NCBI RefSeq assembly: GCF_964199755.1
Contig: NC_133906.1
Coordinates: 12,462,001-12,526,000 of the forward strand
Length of the DNA: 64,000 nt
From: Larus michahellis
Taxonomy: Eukaryota; Chordata; Aves; Charadriiformes; Laridae
Direction: 5' to 3'
Positions 42,614 to 56,004 of this stretch are shown piece after piece (positions within the stretch are counted from its first letter, which is position 1; the number at the start of each line of letters is the position of its first letter). The notes below the pieces were generated by a model, which did not search any database, had not been told where the DNA came from, and saw nothing but the letters and a program-made list of their open reading frames with translations. A program made the translations under genes and the position numbers.

Positions 42614-45600
42614 ACACTTAAGCTTCGTATGTGAATACGTTCATATTTTAAAACAAGCACATATACGCACGGGGAAAGGAAGCACGGTTTGCAGTTGGAT
42701 TACTGGGGAACACAGCGGTTTGGTTTGTGTCTTTAGCTTGACTGGTTTTAAAACAAAGGCCCCCAAATACTGACGGAGTTATTTTGACATAAAAATCAGA
42801 TGACCTAAATAACTGTGCAGCGTTTGGCACCAGGCTAGATGCTTACTGCAGGAGCTGGTGGAGCAGGCAAATCCAACAGGGATATAGCTCTCGGAGGCAA
42901 AAGGCATTTACGAGAAAGACCCGCCTGCTCAAAGACACGCTGTCTGTCACCCACAGCTCCATTCAGACACGCACCAGCTTGACAACCTATTTCATGATGT
43001 CAAGTAGAAAAATCCCCAGGCAAAGAGACAACTAATTCTTAAATGAGGAGTTTCTGCTAACAGTGCTGATTTCAACCAACGAGTGAGATTTTTTTTTAAA
43101 ATCAGTCTAAAGTTCTGCTGTCTTTTCAGTGCATTTTATTATGCTTGTGGTTGGCGCAAACTCAGCTCTCCTTTTAAAAGACCCAAGTTAAACTTTTTTC
43201 ACCTGATTGTTTAATCACATACTCTCTTTCCACCTGGTCCCCACATACAAATGTATACTATATATACATATCTGCTTGGATCCTGCCAGAGGCTTCTGTG
43301 CACAATTATGCTTGCCATCATCCCATGGATAAATTCACACCCCTTCACCTCATTCGTTCTGTTCTTGCAGTCTCTCTGTTGTTCCAGTTTCTCCTCTCTC
43401 ACCTTTTACTCTTAGTATTGAGTGATTTGCTATTCTTGGAGCATCCTCCTGTTGCCTTTTTGTCTCTCCTCCAGTGCTGCTCCCAAAAGTCACCCTTTCC
43501 ATGAACCATTTACGCTTTGGTCAGGTCTCCCCCTGGACTCTGCCATCCAGTTTTCCTTTTCCTCGGGGTTACCGACTTCTCTCTTTTCTTTACTAGTCCT
43601 TTTCCTTCGCTTTACACATAGGCAGTATGGGGGTTTATAAATTAATAATTAAGCTGTAAGAGTAGGCAGTGAGCTGTTATAACTCACAACTGAAATGACT
43701 CAGTTGAAAAAGGGCAGGGGGGGGAGATTTCTTTGACTTTAAAAGCGAGGTTACTCAAGGTTAGTTAATAGAGCCCTGCTGCTCAGCCTCGAGGGGCCCG
43801 GATGGCTGAAGGGCCTCCCAGGGAGGAGGGGGTCGCTGGCTCCTGCCCTTCCCAGGAGAGCTGCAGACTCTTGCAGAGAGCCCGGCTCCTGCCAGGGGGG
43901 GTCCAGGAATCCCCCTTTCCTGCGACACCCGCCCAGCGTGCCCACAGAGCCCAGCGCCCGTGTTGGCTGGGATGGGAGCTGGTGGGACCCAGTGGTGCCC
44001 GTGTGCCGGGAGCAGGGTCACTGCCACTTGCACAGGTCAATCCCCGCGGAGCATCCCCCGCCCGGGGACCAGAGTGGCCTGCGGGACCAGCACAGAGTTA
44101 TCAACCGACCATGAGTCTATTAGTGGTGTTTCTTTTCTGCCCAGTTCAGCCCCGCTTGCTGGCGTTCCCCCCAGCGCCCGGGTGGCGCTGGCAGAGCTCA
44201 GAGCAGCAGCTGCTTTCTGGATGGCGAGCAGGGACGTGATAGATGGCGTTATTACGGAGTGAGATGAACCGTGGCTTGTGCACCTGGACCGGGCGGCAGC
44301 AGGAGGGCAGAGGACCAGCTAGGCAGCCAGAAACGGTTCTCCTACTGAGAGATCCAACGGAAAAAGTCGCTTCTTGAAAACAATTAATTTGGAAACCACT
44401 TTCCTCTTCCCTGCTCAAAGCCATTACTAATCTCCTAATTGCCATGATATGGTTTCCTTCTTATCCTGGGCTTGTTTTAAAGAATCTAACGTCCTTCACT
44501 TATTGTTCAGTGTTGCACAAAATGGACATGCGTGTCCCACGCGGGGACACCAGCTGCACAGCCGGGGACTGCCCGGCGGCCGTCACACCTCCCGGCCACC
44601 GTCACACCTCCCGGCCAAACCGGCGGCACGTGGGGCGGTTGGTACAAGGCACCATTCCTCATCCTAAGGATGCATCCCCGCAGGAAGCCACAAATTACTT
44701 CCCTCGTTACCGGGAGTTAATCTTGCAAGAAGCGCAGTCGGCTGCCGTAGCTGGCCAGCGGTGTTTGCAGTATTTATCACTGGGGATCACAGTGGTATTT
44801 CACCTGACAACGGGCGCTAACAAACAGCTCACGTTCCTCGCTGTGGCGGCGCATTTCCAACAGCGTTGAACCAAGCCACAGTTTTCATAAATGGCTTCTT
44901 AAGGACAGCACCGTGCGGCACTGACACTCACGGCGCTGGCTGCCGGCGTGGGGCTGGGGGTGCCAGGCTGGGAGCCGTGCTGGGGGGTGCTGGGGTGGTG
45001 GGGGCTCAGCGTCCGCCCGCGCTCGTCCCCCGCTTGTCCCAGTGCCCAGCGCCGCCCGCTCCGCTCCCCCAGCGCCGTCCAGCTGCGCCCAGGTAAACAC
45101 TGCGGCTACAAAGAAAATGAGTGAGCTGCCAGAGGAGGCGGCGGCCCTGCAGGGCAGTTGTTCATTAATTATTTGGAGCGTGACAAAGGCAGCTGCTGCC
45201 AGGACAAAGGAGGGAACCTCGACCCCACAGCCAGGGCCACGGACGGTGCTGAGCTCCGCATCAGGGCTGCTGCATTTCTGGGAGTCTCAGATATCCCTTT
45301 CCATAGGGGCAGATGCTTGGCTTTTACGAGCTAAGACACTCTCTCTGGAAGTTTGTTTGGTTTTTTTTCCCTCTGTCTGAACCTCATAAAATAACCTTCT
45401 GCTCTACAGAGATAAATTTGGTTTATGCGTGAGAAACATTCCCAGCCACAGTGGGCTTTGCCTTAAATCCCGTATCTTGCTGTTTAACATTGCTGTGGCT
45501 TAGCTTGGTTTATTTTCTTTCCTCTAAGTGGTGAATTGAACTTTAAGAAATGAATGGTTTGGTTTATCAGTCTTAACATCTAGACCAAAGCACTTCTGCA

Positions 45601-48600
45601 TCAAATAAATGCATGCCGTGGGAGACCCTCCAGACGCCGCTTTAAAAAAATCCAGTGGCTTATTCCAAACATTTTTTAGCACCAGCTCCAAGACCAATTA
45701 AGTTACCCATGCCTGGGCAATCCTAAACGCTCTGAGATCACAAGCTTTTCCCCTCCGCAGAGCCTCGAGGGGGGCGAGGGGGTGCTGCCCACGGCAGCTG
45801 CCCGGCAGGGACCGTGGGCACCGAGCTGGGCTCCTGTGCCGTGGAAGGCAGGTCTCTGTAAAGGTCCCTCGGAAGCTCTCGAGCACAGTGCTAGCATGAA
45901 TGAAACACCTGACTATTTCTATTGCTGCAACGCACAAAAAATAAATGCAGAACCCAACCCAAGCCTAACCTGCCCCATCACTTCTGACTTCAAGGCAGGC
46001 ACTGTGCAGAGGGGACGCGGCTGCAGGCTAGTAACGCCAGAAAATGAATCAGTAGCATTTGTGAACCGGCTCCGTGGGAGTAAATCTAAGTGAAATCTGG
46101 AGGGAGTGACATTTAGAGATGGAAGACAAATCACGGCACCCATGCCTAGGTGACGGAGGGGACGCGCTGGAACACTCTGAACCAGGCACAAAGAGGCAGG
46201 GGGGGATGTGGCATCCTCTGCTGCCCACAGCCACGGGAGCCGCCCGAAAATCCTGCGGCAGTGACATCACTTGGTACTTAACACCATCAGCTGCGCGCAG
46301 ATCCTACAGAGAAGGTTTTCTACCGGGTTCTGCAGGGTTTTTCCCTAATGGCTCTAGAGGATCATTTGATTTTTTTGAGGTGGGCACACTGGGTTGGATC
46401 AGTTTGGGGAAACTAAGCTGGTCGTAGTTAATGAATACACAGCTCTGTCCTGCACTCAGAGAAGAAGAAAAATACTTTTTTTTTCCTGCCTAATCCAACA
46501 GATTGTTAGATATTCTCTTCCATATATTTCTACAGGAGGATGCAAGAAGTCTTTAGAGATGTTAGTGGTTCCTATTAAACTCTGTAGGGTTTTAGTGTCA
46601 TTTACAGAGACTCTAGAGGTATCAGCATTATTAAATTCCATATAACTTCTCCATAAGAATGTTGAAAATCTCAACGATTATGAGTCCAGTACCTCTGTGG
46701 ATGAAAACCGTATTCAGAGGAAATCTCAGAGCATTACAGATATATTCAAAATAGCAATAATGGAGGGATTTTTCTGCACGCTGTAATGTGGAAATGCGTC
46801 AAACATGGAAAAATTGGACTAACTGTCCTCTGACCTAGAAGAAATGTTGAAAATTTAAGTAAGCTCTCAGCTATGTAAAGACCTGATCCTAATCCCTCTG
46901 GAAATAATGTGAGCATTTCCACTGACTGAAAGACTTCAAAAGAGCACACCAGCTGCAGCTGTAGCATCGCGGTGTACTTTTGTACTCTTTACCTTACAGA
47001 CACTTTATTTCTTTAGAAATCTCTACATCGCACAGCTATCCAAAGGCTAATAAGGCAGATTGTGAAGGCAGGCTGAGTCTAATGAAATCTCCAGAAGAAA
47101 AAAAAAATATATATGCAGAGGTAATTTCAGGATTATGTCAGGCTTCCCTAGTTTAGTAACTCCTCCCCAGCACAGCAGCCAGCCGGCTGGCGATGGAGCA
47201 GGAGCAGGGCACGGGCAGCAGCAACCCGGCCATGGCCGCTTGGGTAACTGCTCCGTTTGCACAACGCGACCTACGGATGCTGCAGAGGAATCCTTCGTAT
47301 GCAGGAAACAAGCCCCAGACAGGAACACACGCCAGTCAGGTTCACCACCACCGCGCTAGGGATGGGAGGGAGGTTTCAGGGGAGCCCTGGAAGAGCAGCT
47401 GCTGTTGCCTCCGTCTGCTTGAAGTGGTGGAGCCGAGGAGTAACTGAACATACAACTTGTGTTTTCCTGATTTCTGTTACTCCTTTTAGGTTTGAGCAGA
47501 GGTGCTGGTGTTGCATTTCTGGAGTGACTGAACGCAGTGCTTCCAGCAGGCACTGGGAACTAGCAGAAAAACTTTGTATTGATTTTTTATTGCATCTCAA
47601 AGAAAACAATCATTACAAAATCAAATTTGGAGGGGGAAAAAAAAATGTTTGTCCTGGGTTAATTTTGCATTTAATTTATAAGTTTCCATTCATGGCAAAA
47701 TTAAGAAATAGCTGCTGGCATTGTGATAGCCTGTCGTCTACCTCTGTCTGCATCATGGGCCACCCCCCCCGAGGGCTGTGGGCACAACCGCCCCTGCTTT
47801 CCCAAAACTGCACTAAGGGCAGAGCCCCACCAGTGGCAGGGATTCACACCATGTCACTGCTCCACAGATGGGCTGGAGGAAGGGTAGCACCACCAGGAGC
47901 CATCACCGAGAAACAGCTCGGAATTTTGCCTGTTGGTGGGGGATTTCCATGTACTCATTCCCCAGGGTTTCCCAGGCGCTTTCCCCGCAGCCTCCGGCTC
48001 CGGCTCCTCATCTGCTGCCCCAGGAGCGGATCCTGCACCGCAGGGTGTTGGGCTGGTGACAAACCAGTGCCCCCAGCAGGACCCTTGTGCTGGTGGGGAT
48101 GGATCCTGGCTGAGGGATCACCATACTCGCATATATACAGGCTTTCTGAGATGTTAAACCGCATGTAACTGCTTAGCTGAAGTGATAAATAGGCAACACA
48201 ATTATTTCAGCAAATATCAGATACTGCCTTATGGCTGCCACAATAGACAAGCTATTTCAGTTGGAGTTCCAGCAAACACCTTGCAATGTTTTCCAAATAT
48301 TTTATATTGGAGGAAAACATACTTTCCCACATGTACCTAAAAGATTCAGAATATAACAGGCACATTATGGGTGGTTTTACATATTTTATTTCCACGTATT
48401 TACTTCTGGCACCGTGAAAATCATTTCACCTGTTGTTAGAGCCTGCAAATGTCATTCATTAACTCACGTAGGGCACTTCTCTCTATTTTGCTATAGGTGC
48501 AATAGCATTAATTTGACAAGTAGGCTGGGAATAAATGCCATCGGGAGTTTCACGTGCGGCTTGCAACAGCACAACAAAAAGCACCTACAAAACTTCACCT

Positions 48601-48846
48601 TAACTAAAGCTGTTCCCTCATTTGTCATCCTCTGGTTCAGATGAAAAGGAGTTTAGCAGACAGGATGATGAAGAAACCAACTGTGTACTCCTCTGCTCGG
48701 TCCCTTTGGAAGCGATCTGCCCTTGCACGGGGCAAGGGAGACCCTGGGCCCCCTGGGGCTGAGGAAACCTCCCTGCAGCCAGCTCTGCCACGGGGGAAAG
48801 ATGGAACGTCTGGAAGCAAGAAACACTCAGGACTTATAACACCTAA
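42614..48846 (-). other. KCTD16: KCTD16 intron, central part
   Basis: No exon is recognised. It alternates AT-rich blocks (42980-43640 and 46300-47130) with GC-rich blocks (43750-44340 and 44900-45260). The 303-codon plus-strand frame (47257-48168) is antisense to KCTD16 and has no recognisable domain. Confidence 0.6.
44580..44617. repeat. Tandem 19-bp repeat x2
   Basis: CCGTCACACCTCCCGGCCA occurs twice head to tail without a mismatch. Confidence 0.9.
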
Positions 48847-49280
48847 GAATGCCTAAGGGGATTCTGCCCCTCTGCTCCGCTCTGGGGAGACCCCCCTGCA
48901 GGGCTGCCTCCAGCTCTGGGGCACCAACAGCAGAAGGACACGGAGCTGTTGGAGCGGGGCCAGAGGAGGCCCCGGAGATGCTGGGAGGGCTGGAGCCCCT
49001 CTGCTGTGAGGACAGGCTGAGAGAGCTGGGGGGGTTCAGCCTGGAGAAGAGAAGGCTCCGGGGAGACCTTGGAGCCCCTTCCAGTCCCTCAAGGGGCTCC
49101 AGGAGAGCTGGGGAGGGACTCTGGATCAGGGAGGGGAGCCATAGGAGGAGGGGGAACGGTTTTACACTGAAAGAGGGGAGATTTAGATTGGATATCAGGA
49201 GGAAATTCTTTGCTGTGAGGGTGGTGAGCCCCTGGCCCAGGTTGCCCAGAGAAGCTGTGGCTGCCCCATCCCTGGAGGGG
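48847..49280 (+). mobile_element. CR1 LINE fragment lacking its 3' end
   Basis: It contains a more upstream part of the CR1 3' region than the other copies: AGGACAGGCTGAGAGAGCTGG, TTCAGCCTGGAGAAGAGAAGG, GAGGGTGGTGAGCCCCTGG and CCATCCCTGGAGGGG. It then stops abruptly into TTAATTCTCTGG, without the GATGATCTTTAAGG block or octamers. CR1 copies are normally 5'-truncated with an intact 3' end, so a later deletion or rearrangement is likely. Antisense to KCTD16. Confidence 0.9.
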
Positions 49281-49743
49281 TTAATTCTCTGGTTCCTTGC
49301 TCCCCACATGGCGCACACAGGCCAGGCTGGAAGGCAGAGGCACCAGCCCAGCTCCATAACTGGAGACTCCCAGCCTCCACCTGACCGAGAAGCATTCACA
49401 CTAAAGCCGTGCAAGCGATCGTAAAGTAAAAGTCTCCTGAGAAAACAGGGCAGTTTTAGCAAAGCAGAGTGTTCAGCTGCTCTAATCATACTAATTACTT
49501 GAGATGTTTTCTTTCTCCCTTCCCTCCTGGACCTTCCTGGGCCCTTTTGCCTTCAAATCAGCTACAGAAACAAAGTAACTTGGTCAGGAAGCAGCTTATT
49601 AGCACACAATGCAGCTCAGCAGCACAAGAAAACACAGAACACCACAAAGGTCCATCCACCCAGATGTCCTGACAGACAGACTGACCGACCGACCCGAACA
49701 TGGCAGAGGGGCTTCCACTGGCAGGGAGGGACTTGGCAGGGGG

Positions 49744-49765
49744 TGAGGAGGAGGAGGAGGAGGAG
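49744..49765. repeat. GAG trinucleotide repeat
   Basis: About seven GAG units followed by a purine-rich AAAGAAAAGGG stretch. Confidence 0.9.
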
Positions 49766-51847
49766 AAAGAAAAGGGTGGCCTCCTCCTGCACATGAGGGG
49801 CTGCAGGAGCCAGCTTAGCCCTCAGACGACCTTCCCAGGGTGGCCAACATCCTGCTCCACCTCCCTGAAGATCATGGTTGGGATGACCAGCCACATCCCA
49901 GCCATGGTGGGGGGGCTTGGTGCCAGCACTGACCCTGAAATCGGCCCCCCTCTGCTTCCCCAAGGCTATTCGCTCCTTTTCCCTCCATACCTCAGCAGCC
50001 CATGGTTTAAAAAAATCTCCCTCAGCTTTTTTCTTAATTCCCAGACATAAGGAAGGGGTTTAGAGGCAGTTTTTGGGAGTCATTTTCTTTTCCATCAGTC
50101 ACTGATGCCAGCACAGGGACTGGCCGCTCAGCTCTTTCCTATTGCTTTATTTCAGCTTTAGCTGGTGAAAACCACACGCTGCAGCCTCATTCTATTGTTC
50201 AGGAATGATAAACTATATTCCAAACACATGCATGACCTGTAGTTCAAGAGGCTTGTTGTAGGGTTTTATGGTCTTTATTTATTGATCAGCCAGGAGGTCC
50301 AAATCTGGTACTCCGAGCTATCTGGCCTGGGCTGGGAGTTACTGGGAGCACTGGGTGGGCAGAGGACGGGGAGCTTGCCAGCGGGCTCCCTCCGCAGCAG
50401 GGGGTGCGGGGGGTCTGCTCCCCCAAGCATTGCTCCAGCCTCACCTCAGCACTGCTGCTCAGTCAACACCAGGATCAAGCAAGCTGTGAATCCAGTTTTT
50501 AAGTGGTGCAGACAAACAGAAATATGACGGTTAAACTGAAGAAAAAGGCCCAAACTATAATTTAAAGAGTCTAAATGGTTCAGCTTGAGCTCAATACATT
50601 GCCGTGTAAGAAAAGCTACTGCTTACACCCTTCTCATCTCAGGCCCGAGTCACCACTGTGCTCCATCCTGGCCCATCTCCGGTGGCTTTGCACATGGGAA
50701 AGCTGCTGTCTGGCATGCGAGAGTCTGGCCAAAGGCATCTCCTACTTCCTGGGGGAGCCGATGCTCCCGACAGCTTTTTGCTGCGCAGCCATTAGAATAA
50801 GCTGCAAATCCAGTGAGTAATTTCTGAAGGGAGCTGTTAGACCTGAATTAATGCGGAATAAGGCACACGCAGCCGGCTGCGCCGCACGCACAGCTCGCCC
50901 CAGCCCGCAGCCGTGGGCAGGGCTTGTGCTGGGCAGGGGTGGGAGGCGGGGGTCCCAGTGCAGCCGGAGAGATGCGGGGGGTCCCAGGACTGGGATAAGG
51001 GGAGCAGCAGCAGACAGTGTGGGGAGCTGGACTTTAACCCATGGGGTCCAGGTGCAGCAGGTATGGCTGGCTCCCGCCTTCGCAGAAGGGAAGGAGAAGC
51101 TCGGCAGCTTTCAGCCAGGAGAATCCCACCATTCCCACCAGGAAAGCCGCAGCCTCCCCGGGTGGGGGATGCTCACGGCTGGGGGCACAGGTTAGCAGGA
51201 TTCATGCACTCTCTGGGACTTAATATTGCATTTCACACTCTCAAAGTTCAACCTATTGCCTTCAAAAAATAAAACAAACTCATATTCAATGTGGGAGATT
51301 AATCTCTAACACAAAATATTTAATTAATACAGTGAAATTTCATTTCATGGGTACTTGCGTTTGTGCTGTGATAAGCATTAGCTGAAGATCCGTGTAGCAC
51401 CAAATACCGCCTAAGACAAAGGAATCATTCATCTATATTGTAGTCAAGCATAACAAATAAGCAAGCAGTGTTTTGGCATAGCTCTGTAATGCTTGCTGTA
51501 TTAGTCCTTTCCATGAATAATTTCCAGCTAAAGGTCTGTCTCATTGCCACCACCAAATCACAAGCCATTTGCACTAGTTATGATATCACAGTGACAGCTT
51601 GGCTGAAACAGTTTCCACTTCGCCAGCCTACGTATTTCATTGCCTTTAATGGATTTCTCTTACATGTTAAGGGAAAATAAAATTAAAACAAACATTGCCT
51701 GTAACCAGGGAAGATGCACAAATGTTGTTATAGGTCTTCACCCTTACTGAGGAGGGGGTTCGGTGCAGAGGGACCGAGCCTCCTCGCCCCTGTGGTTCAC
51801 TGCAGTGTCCCAGCTGCAGGTTCCCGAGGGATGAGCCACGCAGCAGC

Positions 51848-51877
51848 GACGTCCTCCTGGCAGACGTCCTCCTGGCA
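51848..51877. repeat. Tandem 15-bp repeat x2
   Basis: GACGTCCTCCTGGCA occurs twice in direct succession. Confidence 0.9.
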
Positions 51878-53342
51878 GCCCTGCCTGCGGGCACAGCAGA
51901 GCAGTGACCGCACGGCCAGGACACGCTCTGCTCCCCTGCCGGCACCCGGCCCTTTGGGCCAGCAGAGAGGGCAGAGAAAGCATCGAGACCTCAGCCAGGT
52001 CCTGCCAAGTCCTGTCCCACCACTGGTCCCACCGCTCCTCTCAGCGGGAGCCCAGACAAGCAGTGTGAGAAGAGACCGCTCTTGCAGCACCGTCCATACC
52101 AGCACGCACCCAGGGAGGGCATTCCTTGGGAATCGCAGCATCTCCAGCACCATTCCAGTCAATCCTCTTTGGTTTCTTGCCTTACAGTATTATCCGGGCC
52201 CTTCGGAAAGGATCCCACTGAGCTCAGAGACTGGAGACAGGGCTGCGTTACCATCCAGGCACTGCTTGGAAAGCTGTAAGCCAGCAGGAGGTACTCTGTG
52301 TTTTTAACGCAGCACAGCTGTGGGGGGAATGTTTGACGTGTTTGAGATCGTTCTACACAGCGGATGTTTGGTCCTTGGCGCGGGGTGGGAAGGGCTGTAA
52401 GGAGCACAGGCTCATGGCGCGCCAGGCCTACAAACCACTCCAAATCTCACTCATTTTTAAGACGTGGTTTGGCGACCAGGGGATGAGCTGACCCGAGACA
52501 CCTCCCCACTGCGAGAGCAGCCCCGGGGTGCCCCGTCCTCCAGCATGGCCACTGGGACCGGGGTGACCCGGGGGGTCCGGGGGGGGACCGCTGGCGGGGA
52601 GGACCCGGGGACACTGCCGGGACGGGGCAGGGAGCGGCTGTGCTGCCACAGGCTCTGCCCCCACCAAACCCTCCCGCTGCAGGGAGTCTGCCCCTTGGAA
52701 AGCTTCACGGGTCCAAAGACAGTGAAGTCAGATTCTCATTTACACATTAAGCCTTTTTATACCTCTCTTACTGCATACGAGAGCCATAAAATAAGCAGCA
52801 ATGTAATTTACTTATGCTTTGAGGCCCCTTTACAGAGCCAAAATGATTTATAGGGCCTCCGCACATATGACCGACAGGCCCTTAATATTTAACAGCCGTA
52901 AAAATATTGCACAAACACTACGTATTACTGAGTCAGTTTTGGCCTACAAACATATTAAGATAACTCCGCACACATTGCAACTGGCCAAATATTAATCATT
53001 GAATAATTTATCCTGTGAATTTATTTTGTTTTTAAAAAAAATAAAATCATTCAGCAGATATATTTGTCCACTCTAGTGCAAATACATATTTATGATATGG
53101 TTATTGGTCTAATATATGTTTTCTGGTATCCTCAGTTTCAGGATATACATAATAAGAGTCAGATCCATGCCGAGGAAAGGAAAGGGAGGAGGGCCCAGCA
53201 GAAGTTTTACATGCGGGGCTCCGCTTGGCGAAATGCTGCTGCAGGCGCCCGGGGAGCTCTGGAAATGGGCAGCTGCAGCCTCTTTAAATATTGATGGCTT
53301 CGCTGGAGCCGTTATGAAAGTGCTGGAGAGGGCACTGGAGCT

Positions 53343-53381
53343 GATTCTATGAATTCTATGAACCATTCCATGATTCTATGA
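53343..53381 (+). repeat. CR1-tail-like ATTCTATG octamer repeat
   Basis: Four imperfect units (GATTCTATGA, ATTCTATGA, CATTCCATG, ATTCTATGA) match the octamer tail of CR1, but the bases immediately upstream show no CR1 body. It is either an extremely 5'-truncated CR1 or the remnant of one. Confidence 0.6.
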
Positions 53382-55840
53382 TGTGACTCCCCCCACCCCA
53401 ACCCCCCGCAGGCAGCAGAGCCTGCAGGAGTCCCGGGGTACATCCTGCTCCAGCGCTGCTCCCGCCGTGCACCCCGACCCTCCTGCCCCGCTCCGGCAGG
53501 GAGAGCCCCCGCCGCCCTCCATCTCCACGCTGGCATATGTCCGAAAATGTGGAGTGGGAATTAAAACAACAACCGTAAGCGTAGCCAAAGGTATTTGTCT
53601 CCCATCATCTTTCAGCCTCCGCACGAGAAGGACGGGGATCTGGTGGCACGAAGCACTCCCAGGATAGGAAGCTGGTCCCCAAGCGGCTGCCCCGGCCTCA
53701 GCACAGCCCGCAGCCCTTCCAGGGACCAGGGCTCTAACACACCATCCAACACATCCCCTCCACGCGCAGCATGGGCTGAGGGCTCCCTTTGGCACAGCAC
53801 AGCACACAGCCAGCTCTGGCACCGGGACATCCTTGGCCCGGCTCTGTCTTGCTGTGTGACGTGGGGCCGTGCCAGGTCCCATCCGAAGAGGTTGGGACCA
53901 GCATGTTCCCACCATGCAGCCGGACCGCTCCCTGGCTGCTAGGGGAGCAGTGCCCACACCAGAAACTCTGCTCACTTCCCATCAACTCGTAGTGCTTGCT
54001 TGGAAGCCCCTGCTTAAACCAGTTTGATGGTGGAGGGATGCAGGCAGTCGTTAGTATCCTGGGAAGAGCAGAGTCAGCCTGGAGCCTGCGCTGCACAGCG
54101 AGTCCGCCAGAGCCCGTAGCGCATCCCAATCCTCACGTAGACAAGCCCAAAGGGACCTGTGTGCAGTCTTTTGCTGGAAACAGCTTGTGCAGGCAGCTAA
54201 AAGCAGATAACATCCTTGTGCCTACCAGGACAGGCGTATGCTGCTGTGAGTCTGAAAGCGCATACCTGGGTGCCTTTTAGGGAAAGAAAATTCGTATGGA
54301 AAGCAAGTCCTCGGCTCGGGCTGGGCTTTCTCCTCCTTGAATCCCAGCGTTGCTCCACTGCCTTACAATTACTAACTGCGTAGTCATGCTTGATATTGTA
54401 CGATATGCACAGAAGAGGATTAGAAGGCGGCAACGCGACTGACATTGCCTGATTAGCCTTAGTCAGGAGTTGAATTCAGATCATTAGAAGTACCATGCTA
54501 ACGAACAAGAACTGGCCCGCCGCATTACCTAGCCCTCTTCCAGTCCATTGCTAATAAAGGATTTAATTAAAGACTCTCGGTGGTGCACTATGACCACGCG
54601 GTGCGGAGGCAGGTCAGCCCATCCAGCAGAAGGAAGGGCTGAGCGTGGCCGGCAGGACGGGCAGGTCGCTTCTGCGTGTTCTCTGCCACTGAGAGCCACC
54701 GGCACGGGCAGAACTACAGGAGTTCACGCCCTGTGTGCTGGGTCTAGCACAGTCAGGTAATGACCCCAAAACGGGTCCCTGTACTACCGCGGTACGTCCA
54801 CTGACAGATTTGCACTGTGACTGTGTCACTTCAGTAGCTGAAGGCCGGTATTTCTAGTGCCTACCCCAGCGCGTCCCGGCTGCAGGTGCCTACCCAGCTG
54901 GGGGTTGTGGAGACAAGAACTCCATCACGTGCATCAAACAGGTAAAGCAGGGCTGAGGCCGTGGAACAGGGCTGCTGCAGCAACGCCTGCTTCCCCTTCA
55001 GCCCCTGCTTCCAGACACAAATTCAAGGGCAAACCAAGCATAAGCACATCTGAGCTCCGCGCCTGCTCTGACCCAGCCAGCACCGCCGCTTCGGATCCAT
55101 CCCCCAGAATCCTGAGTCCCAACATCTTCTTTACATACAATCATGTTTTCAGGCATTCCTAGCCAACGGGCAACTTTTAAACAAATCAAAGTAGTGTGAT
55201 TATTGAACTAAACGCCACCAGGCTCAGTTGGTTTAGCTGCCCCGCTCCCTCCATGGCATCCTGCAGTATGAGGTACCAATTTCTTCGGTGCCTGATCCTT
55301 CACCCCCTCCCCTCCGCACTGCCCCAGGCACTGCCCGTGGCAGTGGGTGAGGACAGCACCTGCAGGTCACATTTGGTCCCCTGGCTGAAGGTGGCCCTCG
55401 TCTCCCAGCACATCCCCGGTTTGCAGCCACTGATAGCACAGCCCAGCACGAGCAGGTACCTGCCGTGCCCTTCAGCTGCATTCAAATTAAATGAAAACTG
55501 GAATAAAGTGCTGCCCCTTGCCCCCACAGCACCAGAAAGCTCACAGTAGTATTTATTTCACTTATTTTCATTTCTTCATTACGAGTTGGTTGGGAACATT
55601 GAGATTTTCACTTGAAGCAAGATTTTTCTCTGTCAGGTTCATGCTTTAATGACCGAATGTGTTTCTAAAGTCACCTGAGTGACTCTTCAGAAGACAACGG
55701 AATTGCCCAGGTAATGATGACATCCTGCAGGAACGGGAGATCTCAGCCACGTTCACACCAGAGGGGTCAAAGAAGAGGTCCCGCATCAGAGCAAAAAATA
55801 CCCTGGAAGTGGGTCCCAAGTCCCCACGAGCAGTCTGCGC

Positions 55841-56004
55841 TGCTGCCCAGAGGGGTGGTGGAATCTCCGTCTCTGGAGACATTCCAAACCCGCCTGGACG
55901 CGTTCCTGTGCCACCTGCTCTGGGTGACCCTGCTCTGGCAGGGGGCTGGACGAGGTGATCTCCAGAGGTCCCTGCCAGCCCCTGCCCGTCTGTGATTCTG
56001 TGAT
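55841..56004 (+). mobile_element. CR1 3' end of a second subfamily
   Basis: It reads GCCCAGAGGGGTGGTGGAAT, then TCTCTGGAGACATTCCAAAC, CCGCCTGGACGCGTTCCTGTG, GGTGACCCTGCTCTGGCAGG, GATCTCCAGAGGTCC and the octamers CTGTGATTCTGTGATT. The tail differs from the GATCTTTAAGGTCC copies, which marks a different CR1 subfamily. Antisense to KCTD16. Confidence 0.92.

Larger units (their letters stand above)
49281..55840 (-). other. KCTD16: KCTD16 intron, right-central part
   Basis: No exon is recognised. It includes the GAG repeat, the 15-bp tandem and the octamer repeat at 53343. Two AT-rich, non-repetitive stretches (52730-53080 and 54440-54590) are candidate conserved elements. Other frames look like chance openings in GC-rich sequence. 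Confidence 0.6.

Noticed and set aside
47257..48168. 303-codon plus-strand open frame
   Set aside because: No recognisable domain, no plausible splice or promoter context, and mixed random-looking composition. Antisense to the KCTD16 intron. Long chance frames are expected in GC-rich DNA.
48827..49489. 220-codon minus-strand open frame
   Set aside because: It is the antisense reading of a CR1 fragment. The same residue string appears over the other CR1 copies.
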